A stretch of 64,000 nt of DNA, taken from Pseudomonas synxantha BG33R. GTDB taxonomy: Bacteria; Pseudomonadota; Gammaproteobacteria; Pseudomonadales; Pseudomonadaceae. Below the pieces are notes generated by a model. That model was not told where the DNA came from. It worked only from the letters and a program-made list of their open reading frames with translations, and ran no database searches. Positions 17,979 to 28,379 of this stretch are shown one piece after another (position 1 is the stretch's first letter; every line of letters begins with the position of its first letter). Both the position numbers and the translations under genes were made by a program. The stretch covers positions 3,537,674 to 3,601,673 of the forward strand of contig NZ_CM001514.1 of NCBI RefSeq assembly GCF_000263715.2, read 5' to 3'.

Positions 17979-19370
17979 ATGAGTGTGATCATTGCCCTGG
18001 CTGCGCTCGCGCTGCTGATGCTGGCTGCGTACCGTGGCTATAGCGTTATCCTGTTCGCCCCCATCGCCGCCCTCGGCGCGGTGCTGCTCACCGACCCATC
18101 AGCCGTCGCCCCCGCCTTTACCGGGGTGTTCATGGAAAAGATGGTCGGTTTTATCAAGCTGTATTTCCCGGTGTTCCTGCTCGGTGCGGTGTTCGGCAAG
18201 CTGATCGAGTTGTCGGGTTTCTCGCGCTCGATCGTCGCGGCTGCGATCCGCTTGCTGGGCACGCGCCAGGCAATGCTGGTGATCGTGCTGGTCTGCGCCC
18301 TGCTCACCTATGGCGGCGTGTCGCTGTTCGTGGTGGTGTTTGCGGTGTACCCGTTCGCGGCAGAGATGTTTCGCCAGAGCAATATCCCCAAGCGCCTGAT
18401 CCCGGCGACCATCGCCCTCGGCGCGTTCTCGTTCACCATGGACGCCCTGCCCGGCACGCCGCAGATCCAGAACATCATCCCCAGTACCTTCTTCAACACC
18501 ACTGCCTGGGCGGCGCCGTGGCTGGGGCTGATCGGCACGATCTTCGTGTTTTGCACCGGTATGCTCTACCTGGCCCGCCAGCGCAACAAGGCCCAGCGGG
18601 CCGGGGAAGGTTATGGCACCGAGTTGCGTAACGAGCCGGAAACCGCCGAGAACCTCAGCCTGCCCAATCCCTGGATCGCGCTGTCGCCGCTGATTCTGGT
18701 CGGGGTAATGAACCTGCTGTTTACCCACTGGATCCCGCAGTGGTACGGCAAGACCCACAGCCTCAGCCTGCCGGGCATGAGCGCGCCGGTGACCACCGAA
18801 ATCGCCAAGCTCACCGCGATCTGGGCGGTGCAGGCAGCGTTGCTGGTGGGGATTATCGTGGTACTGGTGTTCGGCTTCTCCGCGATCAAAAGCAAGCTGG
18901 CCGAAGGCAGTAAAAGTGCGGTCAGCGGCGCGCTGCTGGCGGCAATGAACACCGCCTCGGAATACGGCTTTGGCGCAGTAATCGCCTCGCTGCCAGGCTT
19001 TCTGGTGCTGGCGGACTGGCTCAAGGGCATCCCCAACCCGCTGGTCAACGAAGCAATTACCGTGACCCTGCTGGCGGGCATCACGGGCTCGGCTTCCGGC
19101 GGCATGAGCATTGCCCTGGCGGCGATGTCCGAGAGCTTTATTTCAGCCGCTCATGCGGCCAATATCCCCCTTGAAGTGCTGCACCGGGTCGCGGCCATGG
19201 CCAGCGGCGGCATGGACACCCTGCCCCACAACGGCGCGGTGATCACGCTGCTGGCGGTCACCGGCTTGACCCACCGCGAAGCCTACAAGGACATTTTCGG
19301 CATCACGATTATCAAGACCCTCGCGGTGTTCGTGGTGATCGGTACTTTCTATGCCACCGGCATTGTGTGA
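17979..19370 (+). CDS. GntP family permease, probable 3-hydroxybutyrate transporter
   Basis: 463 residues, hydrophobic throughout with about 12 transmembrane segments. It resembles GntP/ion-transporter superfamily permeases (LLTYGGVSLFVVVFAVYPFA, FSFTMDALPGTPQIQNIIP). The family imports gluconate and small hydroxy acids with protons. Its place as first gene of an operon with 3-hydroxybutyrate dehydrogenase and acetoacetyl-CoA synthetase points to D-3-hydroxybutyrate as substrate. GGAGA precedes the ATG. Only seven bases separate it from the next gene. Confidence 0.88.
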   Translation: MSVIIALAALALLMLAAYRGYSVILFAPIAALGAVLLTDPSAVAPAFTGVFMEKMVGFIKLYFPVFLLGAVFGKLIELSGFSRSIVAAAIRLLGTRQAMLVIVLVCALLTYGGVSLFVVVFAVYPFAAEMFRQSNIPKRLIPATIALGAFSFTMDALPGTPQIQNIIPSTFFNTTAWAAPWLGLIGTIFVFCTGMLYLARQRNKAQRAGEGYGTELRNEPETAENLSLPNPWIALSPLILVGVMNLLFTHWIPQWYGKTHSLSLPGMSAPVTTEIAKLTAIWAVQAALLVGIIVVLVFGFSAIKSKLAEGSKSAVSGALLAAMNTASEYGFGAVIASLPGFLVLADWLKGIPNPLVNEAITVTLLAGITGSASGGMSIALAAMSESFISAAHAANIPLEVLHRVAAMASGGMDTLPHNGAVITLLAVTGLTHREAYKDIFGITIIKTLAVFVVIGTFYATGIV

Positions 19371-19377
19371 GGTTTTC

Positions 19378-20151
19378 ATGACGACTTTGAATGGCAGGAC
19401 CGCTCTGGTCACCGGCTCCACCAGCGGCATCGGCTTAGGGATAGCACTGAGCCTGGCCAAGGCCGGCGCCAACCTGATTCTCAACGGCTTTGGCGACGCC
19501 AGCGCGGTGATCGCCCAGGTGCAGGCGTTTGGCGGCAAGGTCGGGCATCACCCGGCGGATGTCAGCGACCCGGCGCAGATCGCCGACATGCTCACCTACG
19601 CCGAGCGCGAGTTCGGTGGCGTGGATATTCTGGTCAACAATGCCGGTATCCAGCATGTGGCGGCGGTGGAAGACTTCCCGGTGGAGCGCTGGGATTCGAT
19701 TATCGCGATCAACCTGTCCTCGGTGTTCCACAGCACACGTTTGAGCTTGCCGGGCATGAAGGCCAAGGGCTGGGGGCGTATCGTCAATATCGCCTCGGTG
19801 CACGGCCAGGTCGGCTCAGTGGGCAAGGCTGCGTATGTGGCGGCCAAACATGGGGTGATCGGCCTGACCAAGGTGGTGGGCCTGGAAACCGCCACCAGCA
19901 ATGTGACCTGCAATGCGATCTGCCCGGGCTGGGTGCTGACGCCGCTGGTGCAGAAGCAGATTGATGATCGCGTGGCCAATGGAGTCGACCCGCAACAGGC
20001 GCAGCAGGATTTGCTGGCTGAAAAACAGCCGTCCCTGGAGTTCGTCACGCCTTCGCAACTGGGCGAGCTGGTGTTGTTTTTGTGCAGCGAGGCCGGCGCC
20101 CAGGTGCGCGGTGCGGCGTGGAATATCGACGGTGGCTGGCTGGCCCAATAA
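19378..20151 (+). CDS. hbdH: 3-hydroxybutyrate dehydrogenase
   Basis: 257 residues, a classical short-chain dehydrogenase. The NAD site is TGSTSGIG, the structural NNAG is present (LVNNAGIQHV), and the active site is a Ser in NIASVHGQVG plus YVAAK. The C-terminal QPSLEFVTPSQLGELVLFL stretch is characteristic of BdhA-type enzymes. It oxidises (R)-3-hydroxybutyrate to acetoacetate. The start at 19378 (MTTLNGRTAL) is taken rather than the longer frame, which overlaps the permease. Confidence 0.93.
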   Translation: MTTLNGRTALVTGSTSGIGLGIALSLAKAGANLILNGFGDASAVIAQVQAFGGKVGHHPADVSDPAQIADMLTYAEREFGGVDILVNNAGIQHVAAVEDFPVERWDSIIAINLSSVFHSTRLSLPGMKAKGWGRIVNIASVHGQVGSVGKAAYVAAKHGVIGLTKVVGLETATSNVTCNAICPGWVLTPLVQKQIDDRVANGVDPQQAQQDLLAEKQPSLEFVTPSQLGELVLFLCSEAGAQVRGAAWNIDGGWLAQ

Positions 20152-20211
20152 CCCCAGACACATTGGAACTTCACTGTTTGGAAGACCGATACTAGAACAA
20201 GAGATTTCGCT

Positions 20212-22167
20212 ATGTCCGACATCCTCTGGCAACCCTCGCCCGAACGCATCGCCAACACACGGATGGACCAGTTCCGCCGCTTCATCAACCAACGCCACGG
20301 CCTGCACCTCCACGACTACGCTGCCCTGCACCAATGGAGCATCGACCAGCGCCCGGACTTCTGGCGGGCGATTGTCGCGTTCTTCGACGTGCAGTTTCGC
20401 AGCCCGCCCAGCGTCACGCTGATCGAAGACATCGAGATGCCCAGCGCCCAATGGTTTCCCGGCGCCACCCTGAACTTTGCCGAGCACCTGTTGCGCCGCC
20501 GCGACAATCATCCTGCGGTGGTGGCTGTCAGCGAAGACGGCCAACGTGAACAATTGAGCTATGCGCAACTGGCGGAACACGTTGCCGGCCTGCAAAAAAG
20601 CTTGCGGGCGGCCGGGGTTGGCATGGGTGACCGGGTGGCCGCGTGCATGCCTAACACCTGGCAAACCCTGGTGGGTATGCTTGCCACTACCAGCCTCGGC
20701 GCGATCTGGTCATGCTCCTCGCCGGATTTCGGCACCCAGGGCGTCATCGATCGATTCGGCCAGATCGAACCCAAGGTGCTGATTACCTGCGCCGGCTACC
20801 GCTATGCCGGCAAAAACATCGACCAGAGCGCCAAGCTCAATGAAATCCTCGCGCGCCTGCCCTCCCTGCAACAGCTGATCATCGTGCCCTACGCCCGGCC
20901 TCAGGCACAGGTCGACGATTACCTGAGTCAAGCCCGGGTCACGCTGTGGGACGACTTCTATCAGGCCGGCGGCGTGCCCGATTTTGTCGCAGTGCCGTTC
21001 GATCATCCGCTGTATATCCTCTATTCCAGCGGCACCACCGGCATCCCCAAATGCATCATCCATGGCACCGGCGGCGTGCTGCTCACGCACCTCAAGGAAC
21101 ACGGCCTGCACGCCGACCTGAGCCGCGAGGACTGCCTGTTCTACTACACCACATGCGGCTGGATGATGTGGAACTGGCTGGTGTCGGTGCTGGCGATTGG
21201 CGCCACGGCGGTGCTGTATGACGGCTCACCGTTCCACCCCGGCCCCGAGCGTTTGATCGACTTGATCGATGCGGAAAAAATCAGTGTATTCGGCACCAGC
21301 CCGAAATTCCTCGCTACCCTGGAGAAAGCCGGGTTGCAGCCACGCCTGAGCCACGACCTGAGCAGCCTCAGGGGCCTGATTTCCACCGGCTCGCCACTGT
21401 CACCCCAGAGCTACGACTATGTGTACCGCGAGATCAAGAACGAGCTGTGCCTGTCGTCGATGTCCGGTGGCACCGATATCGTCTCCTGCTTCGTGATCGG
21501 CAACCCGGTGCTGCCGGTGCGGCGTGGCGAGATGCAGTGCAAGAGCCTGGCCATGGCCATCGAGGTGTGGGACGACCAGGGCCGGCCGCTGATCGGGGAA
21601 AAAGGTGAACTGGTCTGCACCCGGCACTTTCCGGCCATGCCCATTGGGCTGTGGAACGACCCGCACCAGCACAAGCTGCGCGCCTCCTATTTCAGCCAGT
21701 TCCCCGGCGTATGGGCCCAGGGTGACTATGCCGAGCAGCGGGCCAATGGCAGCCTGCTGATTCATGGGCGCTCAGACGCGGTGCTCAACCCTGGCGGCGT
21801 ACGCATCGGCACCGCCGAGATATACCGCCAAGTGGAAAAAGTCCCGCAGGTGCTGGAAAGCCTCGCCATCGGCCAACGCTGGCAGGACGATGTGCGTGTG
21901 GTGCTGTTTGTGCGCCTCGATGACGGTGTCGAGCTGGATGAGGCGCTGCAACAGCAGATCCGCCAGGTAATCCGTGCCAACACTACGCCGCGCCACGTAC
22001 CGGCCAAGATCCTCGCCGTCACGGACATCCCGCGCACCATCAGCGGCAAGATCGTGGAGTTGGCGGTGCGCAACGTGGTACATGGGGAGCCGGTAAAGAA
22101 CACCGATGCCCTCGCCAATCCCGAAGCACTGGAGCAGTTTCGCCGACGCCCTGAACTGGGTTTTTAG
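20212..22167 (+). CDS. Acetoacetyl-CoA synthetase (acetoacetate-CoA ligase)
   Basis: 651 residues, the full length for AacS-type adenylate-forming ligases. Motifs: [13 protein letters not shown] (phosphate loop), [51 protein letters not shown], and the C-terminal catalytic lysine in ISGKIVELA. It activates acetoacetate with ATP and CoA, feeding thiolysis to acetyl-CoA. This replaces the AtoAB CoA-transferase found in some other pseudomonads. It is the last gene of the permease-hbdH operon. Confidence 0.93.
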   Translation: MSDILWQPSPERIANTRMDQFRRFINQRHGLHLHDYAALHQWSIDQRPDFWRAIVAFFDVQFRSPPSVTLIEDIEMPSAQWFPGATLNFAEHLLRRRDNHPAVVAVSEDGQREQLSYAQLAEHVAGLQKSLRAAGVGMGDRVAACMPNTWQTLVGMLATTSLGAIWSCSSPDFGTQGVIDRFGQIEPKVLITCAGYRYAGKNIDQSAKLNEILARLPSLQQLIIVPYARPQAQVDDYLSQARVTLWDDFYQAGGVPDFVAVPFDHPLYILYSSGTTGIPKCIIHGTGGVLLTHLKEHGLHADLSREDCLFYYTTCGWMMWNWLVSVLAIGATAVLYDGSPFHPGPERLIDLIDAEKISVFGTSPKFLATLEKAGLQPRLSHDLSSLRGLISTGSPLSPQSYDYVYREIKNELCLSSMSGGTDIVSCFVIGNPVLPVRRGEMQCKSLAMAIEVWDDQGRPLIGEKGELVCTRHFPAMPIGLWNDPHQHKLRASYFSQFPGVWAQGDYAEQRANGSLLIHGRSDAVLNPGGVRIGTAEIYRQVEKVPQVLESLAIGQRWQDDVRVVLFVRLDDGVELDEALQQQIRQVIRANTTPRHVPAKILAVTDIPRTISGKIVELAVRNVVHGEPVKNTDALANPEALEQFRRRPELGF

Positions 22168-22308
22168 ATGAAAGGTTTCAGCGCTGAACCGCTGTTTTGA
22201 AGAAAAGCCGTCAATGCGTGCTATTTTTCCGGGGTAGTCATCCATTGATGATCCTTGGGACAATGGATGTGGTCATTTTTCAAAGCGTCGTGTTCAGGGC
22301 TTTTTTTC

Positions 22309-24846
22309 ATGAATGGAACATCCACCGGTAGCGAAGCCGCTGCATTGATCAAGCGGCTGGACTGGGCGCAAAGCCCCCTCGGTGAGGCCAGCGAGTGGCC
22401 GCAGAGCCTGCGTACCGCCGTCGATATCGTCGTGCATTCGCCGATGCCGATGGTGCTGCTGTGGGGCCCGCAACTCATACAACTGTATAACGATGGTTTT
22501 GCCCAACTGGTGGGCAACAAGCACCCCGGCGCCCTGGGCCAGCCTGCGCATCAGACCTGGCCGGAGCTGCAAAGCTTCGCTGCGCCGGTGTACGACGCGG
22601 TGCTCGGTGGCCAGGTGCGCACCTTCAGCGAGCAGCGTTTTGTCTTGCAACGCGAATGTCGCGACACCGAAATCTGGCTCGACCTGACCTACAGCCCGGT
22701 GCGCGACGAAAGCGGCCAGGTGGCAGGCATCCTGGTCACCGCCATCGAAACCAATGAACGGCGCAGCAAAACCCTGGAACTGCAGCAGCGCTCCGAAGCG
22801 AGCCTCAAGGCCCAGCACAACACCGAGCAGCGCCTGCAACTGGCACTGGCAGCGACCGATGCCGTGGGCACCTGGGACTGGGACATCGGTGAAGACCACT
22901 TTATCGCCGATGCACATTTCGCCTACCTGCACGGTGTCGACCCGAGTGACGCCGGCCTGCTGCCCATCAGCGCCTATCTGCTCGGCGTGCATCCCGAAGA
23001 CCGTGGCATGGTCACGCGCAGCATCAAGCATTGCATCACGTTCGGCACTGAATACGCCGAGGAGTACCGCCTGCTGCAAGCCGACGGTCAGGTGCGCTGG
23101 GTGTTTGCCCGTGGCCGCTGCTACAAGGACCAACAAGGCCGACCCGCACGCTTCCTCGGTGCCGCGCTGGACCTTACCGAGCGCAAGCACACCGAACAGG
23201 CGCTGCGCCAGAGCCAGACCGAGCTGCAACTGATCATCAACGCCATGCCGGTGCTGATCGGCTACGTGGACCATGAACAGCGCTTTCGCCTGAACAACAG
23301 CGCCTACCTCGACTGGTACGGCAAGACGCCCCAGGAACTGTACGGCAAGACCATCCGCGAAGTGCTCGGTGATGAGGTGTATGCCGGGCGAATCGACAAG
23401 ATCGAAGCGGCCCTGAACGGCAAGGCGTGCAGCTTCATGACCCTCACGCCCCATCGCGACGGCCGCCCGCGCCACGCGTTGATGAAATACCTGCCGCGCT
23501 TCAGCAATGACGGTTCGGTGAATGGCTTCTACATTTTTGTGATCGACGAGACCGAACGCAAACTCACCGAAGAAGCCCTGCGCCATCTCAACGAGAACCT
23601 CGAAGAGCGCGTGGCCCAGCGTACCCAGGCGCTGGCCGAGGCCAACCAGCGCCTGCAAAACGAGATGTTCGAGCGTGAACGGGCCGAAGACGCCCTGCGC
23701 CATGCGCAGAAGATGGAAGCGGTGGGCCAGCTCACCGGCGGTATCGCCCATGACTTCAACAATATGCTCACCGGCATCATCGGCAGCCTGGACCTGATGC
23801 AGCGCTATATTGCCGCCGGGCGCAGCGAGGAGATTGGCCGCTTTGCCGATGCCGCCGTATCCTCGGCCCATCGCGCCGCCGCCCTCACCCACCGCCTGCT
23901 GGCGTTTTCGCGGCGCCAGTCGCTGGACCGCCGCCCCACCGACCCCAACCAGCTGGTGGCATCCCTGGAAGATCTGTTCCAGCGCACCAAGGGCGCGCAT
24001 ATCGCGCTCAAGGTGCAACTGGGCAAAGACATCTGGCCGGTAAATACCGATGCCAGCCAATTGGAAAACGCCCTGCTCAACCTGGTGATCAACGCCCGCG
24101 ACGCCATGCCCGACGGCGGCGAGTTGCTGATCGAAACCGCCAACAGCTACCTGGACGGCACCGACATCACCACCCTGGAGCCGGTCAAGGCCGGCGACTA
24201 CGTGATGCTCGGCGTGAGCGACAACGGCAGCGGCATGGCGCCGAAAATCCTCGCCAAGGCATTCGACCCGTTCTTCACCACCAAGCCTATCGGCCAAGGC
24301 ACCGGCCTTGGGCTGTCGATGATTTACGGCTTTGCCCAGCAGTCCGGTGGCCATGTAACGATCCAGAGCGAACCGGGCCAGGGCACCTGCGTGCGCCTGT
24401 ACCTGCCGCGCCTGTACGGCACCGCACTGGAAAGCGACCTGCCCGTCAGCCTCACCGAAGCCCCGGTGGCCCTGGCCGGTGAAGCCGTGGTGGTGGTCGA
24501 GGACGACCCCGCAGTGCGCATGTTGGTGGTCAACGTCCTCGACGAACTGGGCTATACCGCGCACCAGGCGGCCGACGCCCGTGCCGCGCTGCCGCTGCTG
24601 GAGTCGGATTTGCGCGTGGATTTGCTGGTGACCGACGTTGGCCTGCCGGGCATGAACGGCCGGCAACTGGCGGAAATCGCGCGCCAGCATCGCCCCGGCC
24701 TGCGGGTGTTGTTCATGACCGGCTATGCCGAGAAAGCCGCTGAGCGCCAGGGCTTTTTGGAAGACGGCATGGACATGGTCGCCAAGCCCTTTTCGATCGA
24801 CCTGCTGGCCACCAAAATCCGCAGCATGATCGGCGTCGAGGCCTGA
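22309..24846 (+). CDS. Cytoplasmic hybrid sensor histidine kinase (PAS-PAS-HisKA-HATPase-REC)
   Basis: 845 residues from ATG 22309. No transmembrane helix is evident, so the sensor is cytoplasmic. An N-terminal PAS/GAF-like region is followed by two PAS domains (ending [10 protein letters not shown] and [10 protein letters not shown]), a coiled coil, HisKA with the phospho-acceptor His at about residue 481 (GGIAHDFNN), an HATPase core ([28 protein letters not shown]) and a C-terminal receiver with Asp at about residue 776 ([13 protein letters not shown]). The attached receiver implies phosphorelay or self-control. No separate response regulator is adjacent, so the target is unknown. Confidence 0.93.
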   Translation: MNGTSTGSEAAALIKRLDWAQSPLGEASEWPQSLRTAVDIVVHSPMPMVLLWGPQLIQLYNDGFAQLVGNKHPGALGQPAHQTWPELQSFAAPVYDAVLGGQVRTFSEQRFVLQRECRDTEIWLDLTYSPVRDESGQVAGILVTAIETNERRSKTLELQQRSEASLKAQHNTEQRLQLALAATDAVGTWDWDIGEDHFIADAHFAYLHGVDPSDAGLLPISAYLLGVHPEDRGMVTRSIKHCITFGTEYAEEYRLLQADGQVRWVFARGRCYKDQQGRPARFLGAALDLTERKHTEQALRQSQTELQLIINAMPVLIGYVDHEQRFRLNNSAYLDWYGKTPQELYGKTIREVLGDEVYAGRIDKIEAALNGKACSFMTLTPHRDGRPRHALMKYLPRFSNDGSVNGFYIFVIDETERKLTEEALRHLNENLEERVAQRTQALAEANQRLQNEMFERERAEDALRHAQKMEAVGQLTGGIAHDFNNMLTGIIGSLDLMQRYIAAGRSEEIGRFADAAVSSAHRAAALTHRLLAFSRRQSLDRRPTDPNQLVASLEDLFQRTKGAHIALKVQLGKDIWPVNTDASQLENALLNLVINARDAMPDGGELLIETANSYLDGTDITTLEPVKAGDYVMLGVSDNGSGMAPKILAKAFDPFFTTKPIGQGTGLGLSMIYGFAQQSGGHVTIQSEPGQGTCVRLYLPRLYGTALESDLPVSLTEAPVALAGEAVVVVEDDPAVRMLVVNVLDELGYTAHQAADARAALPLLESDLRVDLLVTDVGLPGMNGRQLAEIARQHRPGLRVLFMTGYAEKAAERQGFLEDGMDMVAKPFSIDLLATKIRSMIGVEA

Positions 24847-24889
24847 GTTCAGGCATAATCGCGCGCCGTCGCACACCTGGTAGAAATCA

Positions 24890-25165
24890 ATGAAAGCCCA
24901 AGCCCGTCATATCCTGGTGAAAACCAGCGAAGAAGCCGAACAACTCAAGCAGCGCATTGCCAAGGGCGAAGCCTTTGACGTGCTGGCCAAGAAGTACTCC
25001 ACCTGCCCGTCGGGCAAGCGTGGCGGCGATCTGGGCGAAGTGCGGCCCGGGCAGATGGTAGGCGCGATTGATGCGGTGATCTTCAAGAAGCCGGTGAAGG
25101 TGGTGCACGGGCCGATCAAGAGCAAGTTTGGCTATCACCTGGTGCAGGTGTTTTACCGGGATTGA
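24890..25165 (+). CDS. Second parvulin-type peptidyl-prolyl isomerase
   Basis: 91 residues with the same layout as the PpiC at 10339-10620: ARHILVKTSEEAEQLK, GEAFDVLAKKYSTCPSGKRGGDLGEVRPGQM, KFGYHLVQVFYRD. It has no signal peptide and is cytoplasmic. The surface is more basic (IFKKPVKVVHGPIKSKFG) than that of its paralogue. It follows the histidine kinase by 43 bases and is followed by a REP pair. Confidence 0.93.
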   Translation: MKAQARHILVKTSEEAEQLKQRIAKGEAFDVLAKKYSTCPSGKRGGDLGEVRPGQMVGAIDAVIFKKPVKVVHGPIKSKFGYHLVQVFYRD

Positions 25166-25180
25166 GCACTTGGCTCCAGA

Positions 25181-25258
25181 CCGCTATCGCAGGCAAGCCA
25201 GCTCCCACATTTAGCGGTGTACACCCGGTAAAATGTGGGAGCCGGGCTTGCCCGCGAT
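25181..25258. repeat. Inverted REP pair, mixed sequence, ends-out arrangement
   Basis: The left arm (CGCAGGCAAGCCAGCTCCCACA) and right arm (TGTGGGAGCCGGGCTTGCCCGCG) face each other through their TCCCACA/TGTGGGA ends, the reverse of the arrangement at 17729-17817. The arms are similar but not perfect complements. Confidence 0.8.
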
Positions 25259-25275
25259 CCGCCGCAAGCGGCCAT

Positions 25276-26181
25276 TCACCTCGGTATCAGCGCCCCCGGC
25301 AGCTGAATCACCCGGCTCGCCAATCGATGCCCCGCCAATGCAGCCTCTTGCGGCGAGCCACCTTTGAGCCGCCCGGCCAGATACGCCGCACTGAACGAAT
25401 CTCCCGCCGCCGTAGTGTCCACCACCTTTTCCACCTTCAACGCCGGCACCGCAAAACGCTCTCCCGCACAGCGAATCAAACACGCATCCGCGCCACGCTT
25501 GAGCACCACTTCTGCAATCGATGGATAGGCCGCAAACACCTGCTCGCTGTCCTCATAGCCAAACAGCGCGTGCTCGTCATCCTCGGTCAACAAGGCAATA
25601 TCCACTTCAGCCAAGACCTTGCGATAAGCCGCACGGGCCGCTTGCACATCGGCCCATAGCCGTGGCCGGTAATTGTTATCGAACACCACCTTGCCACCTC
25701 GGCGGCGGGTTTCGACCAGGGTGTCCAGCAAGCGCTCGCGCCCGACCTCGCCCAGCACCGCCAGGGTAATGCCGCTGAAATACACCACGTCATAGTCCGG
25801 CAACGCTGCCAGGATCGGCTCGGCCGCAGGCGTGGTGAAGCAGTCACGCACGGCCGCTTCGTTGCGCCAGTAGAGAAACTTGCGCTCGCCATTGGCGTCG
25901 GTCTGGATGCAATACAAGCCCGGCAGACGCCCGGGCAGGCGCTGGACCATACCCAGGCCAAGGCCCTCGGTTTGCCACTGCTGGCACATGGCGTCGCTGA
26001 AACTGTCATCGCCCAAGGCGGTGACGTAGTCGACACTGGCGCACTCGCCCAGCTCACGGCGCAGGTACACCGCCGTGTTCAGGGTGTCGCCGCCGAAGCT
26101 CTGGTGCAGGCTGCCGTCGGCGCGGTGTTGCAGTTCGATCATGCATTCGCCGATAAGGGCGATGCGGGGTTGGGTGGTCAT
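25276..26181 (-). CDS. kdgK: 2-dehydro-3-deoxygluconokinase (KDG kinase)
   Basis: 301 residues, PfkB/ribokinase family, and close to KdgK throughout: IALIGECMIELQ, FGGDTLNTAVYL, DYVTALGDDSFS, RLPGLYCIQTD, YWRNEAAVRDCF (substrate site), FDNNYRPRLWADV, and the catalytic anion hole and base VDTTAAGDSFSA. It phosphorylates 2-keto-3-deoxygluconate to KDPG for the Entner-Doudoroff aldolase. The start 26181 (MTTQPRIAL) fits the family; the longer frame is not conserved. It is downstream of the PLP deaminase, separated by a REPIN. Confidence 0.94.
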   Translation of the reverse strand: MTTQPRIALIGECMIELQHRADGSLHQSFGGDTLNTAVYLRRELGECASVDYVTALGDDSFSDAMCQQWQTEGLGLGMVQRLPGRLPGLYCIQTDANGERKFLYWRNEAAVRDCFTTPAAEPILAALPDYDVVYFSGITLAVLGEVGRERLLDTLVETRRRGGKVVFDNNYRPRLWADVQAARAAYRKVLAEVDIALLTEDDEHALFGYEDSEQVFAAYPSIAEVVLKRGADACLIRCAGERFAVPALKVEKVVDTTAAGDSFSAAYLAGRLKGGSPQEAALAGHRLASRVIQLPGALIPR

Positions 26182-26211
26182 GGCTGCTGTCTCGGTGGGG
26201 CTGATGGCCTC

Positions 26212-26276
26212 ATCGGGGGCAAGCCCCCTCCCACAGGGGAATGCATTCCAAATGTGGGAGGGGGCTTGCCCCCGAT
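26212..26276. repeat. REPIN, GTGGGAGGGGG class, ends-out arrangement
   Basis: Arms 26212-26235 and 26253-26276 are perfect 24-bp reverse complements, with ATCGGGGGC on the outside and CCACA/TGTGG inside. It lies between kdgK and the upstream deaminase and could shape the 3' end of the operon transcript. Confidence 0.9.
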
Positions 26277-26290
26277 AGGTGCGGCTCGGT

Positions 26291-27499
26291 CTAGAAACAG
26301 GTACGCAGCGACTCGACCACCTGCAACTGCTCATCCACCAGGCAACCCACCTGCCATTTGTCGAAAGTCAGGCAGGGATGGGACGTGCCAAACGAAATAA
26401 TGTCGCCAATGCGCAACTCAACCCCCGGCGCTACGGTCATGAACGCATGTTGGTCCATCACCGCCGTGACCTTGCACGCGCTCACATCATCACCGTGCGC
26501 CGGGACGATCCCGGCCTTGTAGCGCTTGAGCGGCACCGGCAAGCCGGCGTCATAGGCCACGTCGCGCTTACCCAGGGCAACCACCGCAAACCCCGGCTCC
26601 GGCAGCGACTGCACGTGCGCCCAGACCTCCATCGCCGGGCGCAGGCCCTCGTTGAGGTCGCTGCGTCGGTCGAGCACGCAGCATTGCGCATCTTTGTAGA
26701 TGCCATGGTCGTGGGCCACGTAGCTGCCTGGGCGCAACACACTGAGGAAACGACCGGCAGCGTTCTGCGCCTCGAACGACTCGGCGATCAGGTCGTACCA
26801 GGCCGAGCCCGACGCCGTGATGATCGGTTTGGGCAGGTCGAACAGGCCGCTGTCTTGCAGGTCCACCGCCAGGCGCACCAGGCTGGCAGCGAAGTCACGG
26901 ATGCCGCTGATGGCGTGCTCACCGTGGATCACCCCTTCGTAGCCTTCGATGCCGGTCAACGCCAATGCCGGTTGGGCCTTGATCGCCCGGGCCAGTTCAC
27001 GCACTTCTTGTTCGCTGCGACAGCCACACCGGCCGCCGACCACGCCGTACTCGATCATCACGTTCAGACGCAGGCCGCGCGCGGCGAAGAACAGGCCCAG
27101 GTCCGCGACGTTGTCCGGGTGATCGACCATGCAATGGAAGTCGAAATCCTGATCGGCCAACAGGTCGGCGATCAGCGCCATGTTCGGCGCCCCCACCAAT
27201 TGGTTGGCCATCAGCACACGACGCACGCCACCGGCGTAGGCGGCGCGGGTTTGTACGGCGTTGGCCAGGGTGATCCCCCAGGCACCGGCGGTGATCTGGC
27301 GCTCGAACAGCGCAGGCATCATGCTGGTCTTGCCGTGGGGCGCCAGCTCGGCGCCGCTGTGGCTGACAAAGTCCTGCATCCAGCGAATATTGTGCTCCAG
27401 GGCGTCACGGTGCAGCACCAGCGCCGGCAGGCTGACATCGCGGACCAAATGGGCACCGACGGCGGCGGCACCTTTTTCAACGGCATTGAGGGCAGACAT
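26291..27499 (-). CDS. Fold-type III PLP amino acid deaminase/dehydratase (DSD1-like)
   Basis: 402 residues. It has an alanine racemase-type barrel followed by the metal-binding C-terminal domain of D-serine dehydratase/D-threonine aldolase-like proteins. The PLP lysine is in LAPHGKTSMMP; phosphate and ring contacts lie around ITLANAVQTRAA and VVGGRCGCR. The late H/C pair in ISFGTSHPCLTF is the usual zinc site. The enzyme should remove ammonia and water from a 2-amino-3-hydroxy acid. RidA and KDG kinase neighbours suggest that the substrate is D-glucosaminate, giving KDG; D-serine-like substrates remain possible. AGGAG precedes the ATG. Confidence 0.88.
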   Translation of the reverse strand: MSALNAVEKGAAAVGAHLVRDVSLPALVLHRDALEHNIRWMQDFVSHSGAELAPHGKTSMMPALFERQITAGAWGITLANAVQTRAAYAGGVRRVLMANQLVGAPNMALIADLLADQDFDFHCMVDHPDNVADLGLFFAARGLRLNVMIEYGVVGGRCGCRSEQEVRELARAIKAQPALALTGIEGYEGVIHGEHAISGIRDFAASLVRLAVDLQDSGLFDLPKPIITASGSAWYDLIAESFEAQNAAGRFLSVLRPGSYVAHDHGIYKDAQCCVLDRRSDLNEGLRPAMEVWAHVQSLPEPGFAVVALGKRDVAYDAGLPVPLKRYKAGIVPAHGDDVSACKVTAVMDQHAFMTVAPGVELRIGDIISFGTSHPCLTFDKWQVGCLVDEQLQVVESLRTCF

Positions 27500-27508
27500 G
27501 GAAAACTC

Positions 27509-28273
27509 CTATTCGTTGATGCGCCGGGCCAGGCTGTTGGCGCTGTCGATCAGCACCCGGCGATAGTCGTGGTAGTGCTTGCTGGCATCGGCTCGCGGGG
27601 CAACGATGCACAGGGTCGCAATGCTGATGCCCTGGGCGTCCCGCACCGGGGCGGCGAAGCAATGGGTGAAGGTGTCGGCCACACTGTCGAAGGAAAAGAA
27701 CCCATCGACGGTGGCCTGGCGGATCTGCACCAGGAAGGTATCGAGCGGCAGGCGCAGGCCGTCCGGCAGGATGAAATCGTCGGGGTCGATCAGCTCGATG
27801 ATCTGCTGGTCGCTCAAATGCCCCAGCAACAAACGCCCGGAAGCGGTCCACGGGATCGGCGCGTTTTCACCGATATCCGAAGAAATACGAAAATGCCGCT
27901 GGCCTTCGCGCATCAGCGCCACCGTGTACTTGCGCCCGTTGAGCAGGCACATCTGCGCGGTTTCGTGGGTCTGGCTGACGATTTCCTGCAGGGCGTGATC
28001 GGCCTCGCGGGTCAGGTCGAAGTGCCGCAGGTGCGCCTGGCCGAGGAAATACAACTGGCGCCCCAGATACACGTGACCGTCCTTGCCCACGGTTTCCAGA
28101 ATGCGCCGCTCCAGCAGCGACGCGACCAATTCGTAGACCGTGGACTTGGGGCTGCCGATGCCGCTGGCAATGTCATTCGGGCGCAGGGGTTGGCCGACTT
28201 CCTTGAGAAAATCGAGGATATCGAACGCACGGTCCAGGCCTTTGGCGCGGCGTTTGATGGTGTCTTCGGTCAT
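27509..28273 (-). CDS. IclR family transcriptional regulator
   Basis: 254 residues from ATG 28273 (MTEDTIKRRAKGLDR); an upstream TTG at 28294 adds seven residues. It has an N-terminal winged helix (LRPNDIASGIGSPKSTVYELVASL) and a C-terminal IclR effector-binding domain (SDIGENAPIPWTASGRLLLGHL). It is coded within the ABC transporter-ridA-deaminase gene row and is the obvious regulator of that locus, with the catabolic substrate or its keto product as likely effector. Confidence 0.92.
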   Translation of the reverse strand: MTEDTIKRRAKGLDRAFDILDFLKEVGQPLRPNDIASGIGSPKSTVYELVASLLERRILETVGKDGHVYLGRQLYFLGQAHLRHFDLTREADHALQEIVSQTHETAQMCLLNGRKYTVALMREGQRHFRISSDIGENAPIPWTASGRLLLGHLSDQQIIELIDPDDFILPDGLRLPLDTFLVQIRQATVDGFFSFDSVADTFTHCFAAPVRDAQGISIATLCIVAPRADASKHYHDYRRVLIDSANSLARRINE

Positions 28274-28320
28274 GGCAGTGATGGGTCCGGTCAAAGTTCC
28301 AGGGTTTGGCAGAGATTCCC

Positions 28321-28348
28321 TGTGGGAGGGGGCTTGCTCCCTCCCACA
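28321..28348. repeat. Single REP hairpin
   Basis: TGTGGGAGGG, an eight-base loop, then CCCTCCCACA. It lies between iclR-type and ridA genes of the same transcriptional direction. Confidence 0.85.
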
Positions 28349-28379
28349 GTTGATTTTCTGTGGGCTTTAGAATGTGGAT

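Noticed and set aside
22174..22190. Terminator hairpin after the acetoacetyl-CoA synthetase gene
   Set aside because: GGTTTCAGCGCTGAACC would need a two-base loop and has only a short T-run downstream.
22294..24876. An 860-codon open frame antisense to the hybrid histidine kinase
   Set aside because: It mirrors the kinase gene over its full length. The product is low in recognisable motifs and arises from GC-rich third positions on the other strand.
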